Below, one piece after another: positions 1-5,822 of a stretch of 6,094 nt of DNA. Origin of the DNA: AP-15 sp045802495 (GTDB taxonomy: Bacteria; Pseudomonadota; Alphaproteobacteria; ATCC43930; CGMCC-115725); assembly GCA_045802495.1 (NCBI GenBank), contig JBJMQW010000194.1:1-6094 (forward strand), read 5' to 3'. A program made the translations under genes and the position numbers. The notes beneath the pieces are model-generated. The model was not told where the DNA came from and searched no databases. It saw only the letters and a program-made list of their open reading frames with translations. How positions within the stretch are numbered: position 1 is the first letter of the stretch; the number at the start of each line of letters is the position of its first letter.

Positions 1-321
1 AGCTTGCGCCTTAGGGGCGATGGACCGACGATCAGCAATTGAGATTTCCTGCGCTCTCCTCCGCTGCGAACCTGCAGCGAGATTCCTCAAAGTTGACCAC
101 GCGCGTCGAAGCTGAACCGCGCTGTGACGTGCGTCACACCTCTCTCCTGATCGCCGTATCAATTTGCCCTCCGCCAAGCGGGCTTCGCGGATTGCAGCCA
201 CACATCGAAGCGCAATGCGCATTTTTTCGGGCTTTGGCGATTGGCAATCAGACAGAACGTACGCTTGCAGCAATGCTAGTGCAGCGGCGCGCGATCTCAG
301 CGCTGCCGCAGGCCGAAATGT
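1..321. other. Left-edge region without a convincing gene
   Basis: This stretch lies downstream of the minus-strand regulator that ends at 322. Open frames here are short, start without a good ribosome binding site or run into the regulator in the antisense frame, and none gives a recognisable protein. A 25-codon minus-strand frame whose ATG overlaps the regulator's stop codon looks like chance. The only clear signal is the CRP-like inverted repeat at 123-138. Its most plausible target would be a leftward gene whose start is at or beyond the left edge. Confidence 0.6.
123..138. promoter_or_regulatory. CRP/FNR-family-like inverted repeat
   Basis: The sequence TGTGACGTGCGTCACA has perfect 6-bp inverted arms around a 4-base centre and matches the TGTGA-N6-TCACA core consensus of the E. 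coli cAMP receptor protein at all ten defined positions. CRP/FNR-family regulators are common in Proteobacteria. Which family member would bind here, and which gene it would control, cannot be read from this window, because the nearest plausible target starts near or beyond the left edge. Confidence 0.5.
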
Positions 322-1894
322 TCATTCCTCCGGCAACCCGACCTTGCGCAGTCCAGCGAAATAGGTGGCTTCAAACAAGGCGCGTATCTTCGGCACTCCG
401 GTGGGTTCGACGGCCCGCAAACGGGCGATACTGGCGTACCGATCGTCGGCGACCAGCCGGCGGGCTTCGGCGAACTCGGCGGCAGCGCGTTCGATATCGC
501 CCTTGAGAGCATAGGCGGAGGCAAGGAATGAGCGGAAGATGGCAGCCGCCGGAGTGGCGTTGCGCGCCCTTTCGCACCAGATGATGGCCTCGTCGAGGCA
601 CGACTGCAGCAGATGGGCGCGCCCAATCCGGCTATAGAAGAGGCCGATTTGGGGGTCGCGGGGACTGAGCCGTATGGCTTGCTGTTGGGCCGGGATGAGC
701 TCCTCGATCGACCCGGTCATGAACTTGCACCAGCCGAGGTGGGAGTAAGCGTGGGCCCAGTTGCGGTTTAGCGCGATGACGGTCTCGTATTCGAGAATCG
801 CCTCTTCGTGTCGGTGCTGCGCGCGCAACACCTGGCCCTTCGCGAAACGCGCGAGCGAGCTGCGCGGCGACGCGGCCAGGGCCCGCTCGGCCAAGTCTTT
901 CGCGCGCGCAACATCAGCTGCAGCCGTATCAGTCATGGAATCAAGGGCGCGCGCGGCGAGCTCGATCGCCAGCCAGCTCTGCGCCGCGATGGACTCTTGA
1001 TCGAGCGCCAACGCACGCTCGGATAGCAAAACCTGCTCCGCACGGTTTTCACGCGATGGCGGCTTCAATCGTGCAGCGCGGCCGCGCAAGATGTAATCGC
1101 GCGTGTCGGGACGCTCGATCGGCCGGGCAGCTGCGGCGTCGATCAGCTCGAGATCGAGCGCAACGGCGATCCGGTTGGTAATCTCGTCTTGCAAGGCGAA
1201 CAGATCGCCGGCGTCTCCTTCGAACCGCTCTGCCCACAAATGGGCGTCGGTCTCGGCGTCGATCAGCTGGGCCGTGACGCGAACCCGGTTTCCCGACCGC
1301 TGGACCTCTCCTTCCAGCACATAGCGCACATCAAGCTCACGACCGATCTGCCTCGTGTCGATCGGCTTGTTTCTGTAGGTAAATGCGGTGTTGCGCGAGA
1401 TCACCAGCATATCCGGGATCCGCGACAGGTCGGTCGTCAGATCCCCCCGTGACGCCATCGGCGAAATATTGCTGTTCCGGGTCGTTGCTCAAATTGGCGA
1501 ACGGCAGCACGACAATCGACAGGCGTGGTGCGATCAGCGGCCCTATAGCAGCTGGAGTTACGTCTGCTCGCGCTGCTGGCGGATCCTCCTCGCTCACCTC
1601 GCCGATAAAGCGCACCCCCCTGCGGGGCACCGTCCGAATGACGCGCTGCTCCGCGCCACTGTCGTTGACCGCTTTGCGCACAGCATTGAGGCGCGTTGTC
1701 AATGCGGAATCCGAGACGATCCGTCCACCCCAAACGCCGTCGATCAAATCATCCTTGCTGACGACCCGCCCGCGGTTGCGCACCAGATAAACGAGAAGGT
1801 CGAACACTTGAGGTTCGAGCGCCACCGGCTCTCCTCCGCGACGTAGTTCGCGGCGCTCGATATCGAGCACGTGATCACCGAACCTGAAGACCAC
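322..1894 (-). pseudogene. Frameshifted winged-helix / TolB-like / TPR transcriptional regulator
   Basis: Cytoplasmic DNA-binding regulator of the OmpR/CadC-type winged-helix plus TPR class (related to COG5616). After correcting one frameshift the product is 523 residues, a usual length for the family. Residues 1-100 are the Trans_reg_C winged helix (ALEPQVFDLLVYL, LIDGVWGGRIVSDSALTTRL, then IRTVPRRGVRFIG). Residues about 124-240 are the TolB/FlgO-like domain (IVVLPFANLS, YVLEGEVQRSGNRVRVTAQL). Residues about 347-480 are TPR-like helices, and the C-terminus LRKVGLPEE is family-typical. No membrane segment joins the DNA-binding and middle domains, so it is probably soluble, unlike CadC. The frame breaks at codon 150, where six G (plus-strand C 1443-1448) should be five to read GVT-GDLTTDLSRI. 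No other stop interrupts it, so this is a recent mutation, a sequencing error or slippage. GTG 1894 is preferred over ATG 1939 because the family aligns from VFRFGDH and a purine-rich ribosome site precedes it. Confidence 0.85.
1443..1448 (-). other. G6 homopolymer carrying the frameshift
   Basis: On the coding strand the sequence reads ACG followed by GGGGGATCTG. Upstream of the run the frame encodes YFADGVT; downstream only the other frame encodes DLTTDLSRIPDMLVISRN. Family members read through this junction as ADGLTEDL or similar, so one base too many sits in the run. Homopolymers of this kind are frequent sites of indels, assembly errors and polymerase slippage. Confidence 0.85.
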
Positions 1895-1897
1895 CTG

Positions 1898-1907
1898 TCT
1901 CCCTCCC
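1898..1907 (-). promoter_or_regulatory. Ribosome binding site deciding the regulator's GTG start
   Basis: The coding strand shows GGGAGGGAGA just upstream of the GTG at 1894. The GGGAGG part sits 7 nt from the start codon. The upstream in-frame ATG at 1939 would add 15 residues that do not resemble the family's N-terminus. Confidence 0.6.
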
Positions 1908-1926
1908 ACGCGGCCCAAGCGCCCGG

Positions 1927-1964
1927 CCGGTAAGCGCAAGTCTAACCGGTAAGTACAAGTCTAA
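1927..1964. repeat. Two-copy 19-bp tandem repeat upstream of the regulator
   Basis: CCGGTAAGCGCAAGTCTAA (1927-1945) is followed without a gap by CCGGTAAGTACAAGTCTAA (1946-1964). The copies match at 17 of 19 positions; only CG at 1935-1936 becomes TA at 1954-1955. A degraded third copy may follow at 1965-1977 (AGGAAAAGACAAG), keeping an AAG-spacer-AAG pattern. The repeat lies 33 bp upstream of the regulator's GTG. Winged-helix proteins of the OmpR/PhoB class usually bind direct repeats, so an autoregulatory operator is a reasonable inference, although the 19-bp period is not the classic 11-bp one. Confidence 0.75.
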
Positions 1965-2294
1965 AGGAAAAGACAAGCTCACCCTACGGGCGAATCGATC
2001 TCGTATCAAAGTCCTCCGATCCGAACATCGGGAACCTCCAGCCGTCGAAGAACGCCGCCAGCGTGCAAGATGGAGGACAAAGTGACGGCTATAGGTATCA
2101 AGCGGGCGCCGATCGCTGGTGTTCCCGTTCCCATTCTCGCCGAGCAAGGAAGTGAGAGAAGTGACGTTGTTCGTAATCGGCCCCAAAAACAGGTCCGCCA
2201 TCGGCAGCAAGAGTTTGCTGACATCGAAGGGCATTGTCGTTAGCCTTTCCCGATTGGAGCGGTTGGGGCGCTCTTCCCAGGTGTGACAATAAAC

Positions 2295-2300
2295 GGAGAG
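2295..2300 (+). promoter_or_regulatory. Ribosome binding site deciding the amidohydrolase start
   Basis: GGAGAG lies 5 nt before the ATG at 2306. The open frame extends upstream to a TTG at 2234, but that extension has no ribosome site and does not resemble the family, whose proteins begin at the first barrel strand (here MQIVDAQIHLW). Confidence 0.75.
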
Positions 2301-2305
2301 CCGCG

Positions 2306-3133
2306 ATGCAGATCGTCGACGCCCAAATCCACCTCTGGGGAAGCGGCTTGCCGAGCAACCTGTCGCACCGGCAGGTGACGGCCTTTACCCCTGAGGAGGC
2401 CATCGCCCTGATGGATGAAGGCGGCGTCGACGCCGCAGTCATTCATCCGCCGGGGTGGGACCCGAATTCGACCGACATGGCATTTGCGGCGGTACGGAAC
2501 TACCCCGGCCGGTTCGCGATCATGGGCTCGGTGCCGCTCGACCGGCCGGAATCTCGCGCCCACATCGCGAGTTGGAGAGAACAACCGGGAATGCTCGGCC
2601 TGCGGTATGGGTTCCTCGCCGATCCCGCGCGGCGGTGGCTGCACGATGGTAAAATCGACTGGCTTTGGGCCGCTGCCGAAGAGGCCGGGGTCCCGATCGC
2701 CGCCCTGGCGACGGACGCGCTAGCGGAACTCGGCCGCATCGCCGAACGCCATCCCGGGCTTTCCTTGACCATCGATCATTTGGGCGGCAGAGGCGGAACG
2801 ACCACCGCAAAAGACGCCGCGGCGATGACCCACATGCCCGAGCTGACGGCATTGGCTAAGCTGCCCAATGTCGCGGTCAAGGCGACCGGCGCGCCGGGCT
2901 ATTCCGCCGAGGCCTATCCGTTTCCGACAATGCAGACCTATCTGCGGCAGATCTACGACGCCTTTGGGCCGCACCGCATGTTCTGGGGCACCGACATTAC
3001 GAAGATGCCCTGTTCCTGGCGCCAATGCGTAACGATGTTCACCGAGGAGCTGCCCTGGCTCAGCGACGAGGACAAGAGGCTCGTCATGGGGGATGCGCTT
3101 TGCGCCTGGTGGGGCTGGGACCGGGCAGCCTAA
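2306..3133 (+). CDS. Amidohydrolase family protein (amidohydrolase-2, COG3618-like)
   Basis: A 275-residue cytoplasmic TIM-barrel protein of the amidohydrolase-2 family, which includes lactonases such as 2-pyrone-4,6-dicarboxylate lactonase and decarboxylases. Visible marks in order: strand-1 motif VDAQIHLW (D5, H9), VIHPP (H47), GLRYG near 98, TIDHLGG (H158), NVAVKATG (K192), FWGTDITKMP (D230), and the family-typical end MGDALCAWWGW. The superfamily's HxH motif reads Q7-I8-H9, so the first metal-binding His is Gln; the enzyme may be metal-independent or bind metal differently. Length is normal and no signal peptide is seen. It is followed 22 nt later by an SDR gene on the same strand, so the two probably form an operon acting on successive intermediates of a catabolic route. 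The substrate cannot be deduced. It diverges from the broken winged-helix/TPR regulator. Confidence 0.85.
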   Translation: MQIVDAQIHLWGSGLPSNLSHRQVTAFTPEEAIALMDEGGVDAAVIHPPGWDPNSTDMAFAAVRNYPGRFAIMGSVPLDRPESRAHIASWREQPGMLGLRYGFLADPARRWLHDGKIDWLWAAAEEAGVPIAALATDALAELGRIAERHPGLSLTIDHLGGRGGTTTAKDAAAMTHMPELTALAKLPNVAVKATGAPGYSAEAYPFPTMQTYLRQIYDAFGPHRMFWGTDITKMPCSWRQCVTMFTEELPWLSDEDKRLVMGDALCAWWGWDRAA

Positions 3134-3155
3134 CAAATAAAGAAGGGGTTTCCAC

Positions 3156-4004
3156 ATGAAAACAAACACGAATGGCAAACAAGTCTGCGTTGTTGTCGGC
3201 GCCACCTCCAAATGGCAGTCGGACGGCCGCAATACCTTGCTGGCGCACGGGCGTACAGTGGACGACAGCGAGCTGCCGGTCGGCGTGCGTTGGGGTGTGG
3301 GCGGCGCCATCGCGCAGAAATTCGCGCAGGAGGGTTTCTTCACCGTGCTGACCACGCGCAAGGAGGCCAATGCGTCGGCGCTGGCTGCAGCCATCCGCGA
3401 GCACGGCGGCGACTGCATGATCGTCGAGCTGGATCTCGTCTCGCAGGACTCGATTGCGGCGGCCTTCGCCGCGATCCGCAGCGAAGCCGGCGATCCCGAC
3501 GTGCTGGTCTACAATGCGGGCTACCTCGAAGGCCGCGATCTTCCGCCCGACAAGGAGCTGTTGGAACACGTCCCGGTCGAGATACTCGATACCGGGCTGC
3601 ACATTGCCGCCCGCGGGCCGTTCCTTGTCGCCAAGGAAGTGTTGCCGGCGATGCGCCGGAAGGGCCAGGGGTCGTTTTTCTTCTCGAACAATTCGAGCTC
3701 GCTGCGCGGGCGCAAGCGAATGACCGGACAGTCGCTCTACTACCCCCGGGTCATGATGCGCACCTTGGCGCAGGTGCTCACCGAGGAATATTCGGAGCAT
3801 GGCGTGCACGTCGCCAACATAGTGATCGACGGCACGATCGACTCGCCGGGCACCCGGGCCCTGCCGCGCAACCAAAACCGCACCGATCTGATCATCAATC
3901 CAACCAAGATCGCCGAGGCGTTCTGGTATCTGCACATCCAGGATCGGTCATGTTGGACGCACGAGATCCAGCTCACGCCATTTGCGAGCAAGCCCAGCTA
4001 CTGA
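3156..4004 (+). CDS. Atypical short-chain dehydrogenase/reductase (SDR)
   Basis: A 282-residue cytoplasmic SDR, by family expected to use NAD(P)(H). AGAAGGGG ends 7 nt before its ATG. Rossmann features: strand 1 VCVVVGATS (10-18), glycine-rich turn WGVGGAIAQKF (46-56), LDLVS (92-96) and NAG (120-122). Between GATS and WGVGG lies an extra segment of about 27 residues (19-45, KWQSDGRNT to LPVGVR), splitting the usual TGxxxGxG loop. The active-site region reads SNNSSSLRG (177-185) then GQSLYYPRVMMRTLAQ (191-206). The canonical Tyr-x3-Lys is absent: Tyr195/Tyr196 are present but R198 takes the Lys position and spacing is altered. The later HGVHVANIVIDG (215-226) is typical of SDRs with an SLRG motif. 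It may be an active divergent reductase or a non-canonical one. It is probably cotranscribed with the upstream amidohydrolase. Confidence 0.82.
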   Translation: MKTNTNGKQVCVVVGATSKWQSDGRNTLLAHGRTVDDSELPVGVRWGVGGAIAQKFAQEGFFTVLTTRKEANASALAAAIREHGGDCMIVELDLVSQDSIAAAFAAIRSEAGDPDVLVYNAGYLEGRDLPPDKELLEHVPVEILDTGLHIAARGPFLVAKEVLPAMRRKGQGSFFFSNNSSSLRGRKRMTGQSLYYPRVMMRTLAQVLTEEYSEHGVHVANIVIDGTIDSPGTRALPRNQNRTDLIINPTKIAEAFWYLHIQDRSCWTHEIQLTPFASKPSY

Positions 4005-4016
4005 CAGCGCGTCGCA

Positions 4017-4059
4017 AAGCTCAGTGGCCAGGATCGAACGGCTGGACTTTACCGAGCTT
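4017..4059. terminator. Possible hairpin between convergent genes
   Basis: Arms AAGCTC/GAGCTT (4017-4022, 4054-4059), AGT/ACT (4023-4025, 4046-4048) and CCAG/CTGG (4028-4031, 4042-4045) nest around a 10-base loop, with small bulges. The structure spans the gap between the SDR stop and the convergent regulator's stop, where a bidirectional terminator would be expected. There is no T tract on either side, so an intrinsic terminator is only tentative. Confidence 0.3.
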
Positions 4060-5041
4060 GGACTAATTCTGCCGCTGATGTGGAGCCGGCAGCGGCGTCA
4101 AGCCTTGCAGTGCGGCGCAGCGCCTGCGGCGGCTGGCCGAAGGCACGGATAAAGGCGCGGCGCATGCGCTCGGGGTCGCCGAAGCCGGTATGCGCCGCCA
4201 CCCCCTCGATTGGTTCGATACCGCTCTCGACGCGCTCGCGGGCGGCTTCGAGGCGCAGACGTTCGATCGCCTTCGCCGGTGTCATGCCGGTTTCGGCCGA
4301 GAAGGCGCGGGCGAAGTGGCGCGGGCTCATCGCCGCGCGGTCGGCCAGCCGCTCCACCGGGAGCCGTTCGTCGAGCCGCTCCCGCGCCCAGGCGAGCAGG
4401 GGCGAGAACCGGCTGCCCGGCCGGCCCGTCTCGAGCAGCGCCGAAAATTGCGATTGGCCTCCCGGCCGGCGGTGGTAGACCACGAGCTGTTGCGCGACGC
4501 GCCTGACGACGGCCTCGCCGAGATCATCGGCGACGAGCGCGAGCGCGAGGTCGATCCCGGCGCTGATGCCGGCCGAGGTCCACACCGTACCGTCCCGAAT
4601 AAAGATCCGATCCGGCTCGACCCGCACCCGCGGATAGGCGCGGGCGAACTCGGCAGCGCGAGCCCAATGGGTCGTGGCGCGGCGGCCGTCGAGCAACCCG
4701 GCCTCGGCGAGGATGAAAGCGCCCGAGCACACGCTGGCGACCCGCCGCGCCCGGCCGGCCGCAGCGCGTACAAAGGCCAAGGTGTCGGCGCAGGCGGAGG
4801 CTTCGCGCGCGCCCCAGCCGCCGGCGACGATCAGCGTGTCCAGCGGATCCTCGGCGAAACCCTCGGCGATCATCCGGATCCCCGACGAGCTGGTCGCCGG
4901 CCCGGCGGCGCGGGCGATTAGCCGCAGCCGATAGGCGGCGGGAGAAGCCTCGCGCCCGGCGATCTCGAAGACCGATATCGGCCCCGCCGCGTCGAGCAGC
5001 TGAAAGCCCGGAAATATCAGGACAGCGATGATGCGGGGCAT
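4049..5041 (-). CDS. GlxA-type transcriptional regulator (DJ-1/PfpI domain + AraC helix-turn-helix)
   Basis: A 330-residue cytoplasmic regulator of the usual GlxA length. Residues 1-190 form a DJ-1/PfpI class I glutamine-amidotransferase-like domain: AVLIFPGFQLLDAAGP (D17), LIVAGGWG (70-77), nucleophile-elbow motif SVCSGAF (103-109, C105), ATTHW (122-126) and TSAGISAGIDLALAL (155-169). Residues 215-313 form the AraC-type DNA-binding domain with two helix-turn-helix units: LADRAAMSPRHFARAFSAETGMTPAKAI, then VAAHTGFGDPERMRRAFIRAFGQPP. ATG 5041 is chosen because MPRIIAVLIFPGF is the family start; upstream in-frame starts out to 5191 would add a non-homologous leader overlapping the divergent gene. 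No strong ribosome site precedes 5041. It diverges from a DJ-1/PfpI enzyme gene 85 bp away and probably controls it, perhaps together with itself. Confidence 0.9.
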   Translation of the reverse strand: MPRIIAVLIFPGFQLLDAAGPISVFEIAGREASPAAYRLRLIARAAGPATSSSGIRMIAEGFAEDPLDTLIVAGGWGAREASACADTLAFVRAAAGRARRVASVCSGAFILAEAGLLDGRRATTHWARAAEFARAYPRVRVEPDRIFIRDGTVWTSAGISAGIDLALALVADDLGEAVVRRVAQQLVVYHRRPGGQSQFSALLETGRPGSRFSPLLAWARERLDERLPVERLADRAAMSPRHFARAFSAETGMTPAKAIERLRLEAARERVESGIEPIEGVAAHTGFGDPERMRRAFIRAFGQPPQALRRTARLDAAAGSTSAAELVQAR

Positions 5042-5061
5042 GACGGTAATCGAGGGAAATA

Positions 5062-5075
5062 TGTCATTTCGGACA
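5062..5075. promoter_or_regulatory. Candidate operator in the divergent promoter region
   Basis: TGTCATTTCGGACA has 4-bp inverted arms (TGTC/GACA) around six bases, near the middle of the 85-bp gap and near the predicted transcription start of the leftward regulator. A wider 7-bp inverted pair, GACGGTA (5042-5048) and TACCGTC (5090-5096), brackets it. The direct repeat TGTCA also occurs at 5062 and 5101. All are short enough that chance cannot be excluded. Confidence 0.25.
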
Positions 5076-5078
5076 GAA

Positions 5079-5106
5079 CTTATTCGCGCTACCGTCGGCG
5101 TGTCAA
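5079..5106 (-). promoter_or_regulatory. Putative sigma70-type promoter of the GlxA-like regulator
   Basis: On the minus strand a perfect -35 hexamer TTGACA (plus 5101-5106) is followed after 16 bases by AATAAG (plus 5079-5084), matching TATAAT at 4 of 6 positions. The start of transcription would lie near 5070, giving a leader of about 30 nt before the ATG at 5041. Confidence 0.4.
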
Positions 5107-5113
5107 ATGATCC

Positions 5114-5119
5114 GGAGGG
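5114..5119 (+). promoter_or_regulatory. Ribosome binding site deciding the DJ-1/PfpI enzyme start
   Basis: GGAGGG sits 7 nt before the ATG at 5127. Earlier in-frame starts from 5028 would overlap the divergent regulator and add about 33 residues absent from the family, which begins a few residues before the first strand (VIVFALFPG). Confidence 0.8.
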
Positions 5120-5126
5120 TTTGGCC

Positions 5127-5822
5127 ATGAGCGATCGAGAACCGGTTATCGTCTTCGCCCTGTTCCCGGGGGTGACGCAATTGGATTTCACCGGGCCGCA
5201 TCAGGTGTTCTCGTCGCTGCCCGGCGCCAGCGTGACCCTGGCGAGCGTGCCGGGCGGCTCGATTGTGGGCAGCGGCATCACCTTTTCCGGATTGTCCCGG
5301 CTCGCCGACATCGCGCGGTGCGATATCCTGTGCGTGCCGGGCGGCCAGGGCATCACCGACAATGCGATCGGCGACGAGATGTTTCTGAACGAATTGCGCC
5401 GGCTCGCCGCGACTGCAAAATACGTTACCTCGGTCTGCACCGGCTCGCTGGCGCTCGGCGCGGCCGGGTTGTTGCGTGGCAAGCGCGCCGCTTGCCACTG
5501 GGCCTGGCGCGATTTGCTGGCGCCGTTCGGGGCGATCGCCGACGCAGGGCGCGTGGTTCGCGATGGCAACATCATCACCGGCGGCGGCGTTACCGCCGGC
5601 ATCGACTTTGCGCTCAGCGTCGTCGCCGAGCTCGCGGGACCCGAAACCGCGCAGGCGATTCAGCTGCAAATTGAATATGCGCCGGCGCCGCCCTTTAATT
5701 CCGGCAGCCCGGAGACCGCGCCCGCGCCGATCCTGGCCCGGTTGCGCGACCGCAATATGGCGATTGCGGCGCAGCGGCGGGAAGCGGTCGAAGCCGCCGC
5801 CGCCCGGCTGGCGCCGCGGTGA
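5127..5822 (+). CDS. DJ-1/PfpI family protein, isonitrile hydratase-like
   Basis: A 231-residue cytoplasmic single-domain protein, close to the length of Pseudomonas isonitrile hydratase (InhA), which hydrates isonitriles to N-substituted formamides. Motifs: VFALFPGVTQLDFTGPHQVF (D20), ILCVPGGQG (67-75), nucleophile elbow SVCTGSLALGAAGLL (102-116, C104, T105), HW (124-125) and NIITGGGVTAGIDFAL (148-163). The Asp, Cys and following Thr correspond to the residues reported as important in InhA (Asp17, Cys101, Thr102), so activity on isonitriles or a related small molecule is plausible. DJ-1/PfpI relatives also include glyoxalases, amidases and chaperones, so the exact substrate is inference. No AraC domain follows. 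It diverges from the GlxA-like regulator, and its TGA shares one base with the next gene's ATG, suggesting translational coupling. Confidence 0.85.
   Translation: MSDREPVIVFALFPGVTQLDFTGPHQVFSSLPGASVTLASVPGGSIVGSGITFSGLSRLADIARCDILCVPGGQGITDNAIGDEMFLNELRRLAATAKYVTSVCTGSLALGAAGLLRGKRAACHWAWRDLLAPFGAIADAGRVVRDGNIITGGGVTAGIDFALSVVAELAGPETAQAIQLQIEYAPAPPFNSGSPETAPAPILARLRDRNMAIAAQRREAVEAAAARLAPR

Larger units (their letters stand above)
1895..2305. other. Divergent intergenic region between the regulator and the amidohydrolase operon
   Basis: About 410 bases separate two diverging starts, long enough for two promoters and operators. It holds the tandem repeat at 1927-1964, the two ribosome binding sites, and several 5-7 bp inverted repeats no better than chance. 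One minus-strand frame (ATG 2234, 119 codons, ending 1875 inside the regulator) has a passable AAAGG upstream, but its second half loses coding-like codon use and becomes arginine-rich low-complexity sequence. I recognise no family in it and do not call it a gene. No convincing -35/-10 pair was found for either direction. Confidence 0.6.

Noticed and set aside
210..227. GCGC-AAT-GCGC hairpin followed by a T run on the plus strand
   Set aside because: The stem is only 4 bp with a 3-base loop, and no plus-strand gene ends upstream, so it is not a credible terminator.
249..325. 25-codon minus-strand frame whose ATG overlaps the regulator's stop
   Set aside because: The GGAGG before it is part of the regulator's own codons for PEE; the peptide is very short and resembles nothing known.
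39..506. Plus-strand frame (155 codons) at the left edge
   Set aside because: Its latter third is antisense to the regulator's C-terminus, it has no ribosome site, and the product is Arg-rich without known motifs.
2011..2090. Two 7-bp inverted pairs (GTCCTCC/GGAGGAC and AGCCGTC/GACGGCT)
   Set aside because: About one or two such pairs are expected by chance in a region this size, and the arms interlock rather than nest.
1875..2234. Minus-strand frame (119 codons) in the intergenic region overlapping the regulator start
   Set aside because: It has a passable AAAGG before the ATG, but no recognisable family, and codon use drifts away from coding-like in the second half. Homologues with the same start would be needed to revive it.
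3084..3935. Long minus-strand open frame (283 codons) antisense to the SDR gene
   Set aside because: It is a GC-rich shadow of a well-supported gene; the translation shows no family motifs and no good ribosome site.
3212..4066. Plus-strand open frame (284 codons) overlapping the SDR in another frame
   Set aside because: Arg/Ala-rich translation typical of an out-of-frame GC-rich shadow; the SDR frame has the motifs and the ribosome site.
4190..4921. Plus-strand open frame (243 codons) antisense to the GlxA-like regulator
   Set aside because: The opposite strand has clear DJ-1/PfpI and AraC motifs; this frame is low-complexity Arg/Gly/Ala-rich sequence.
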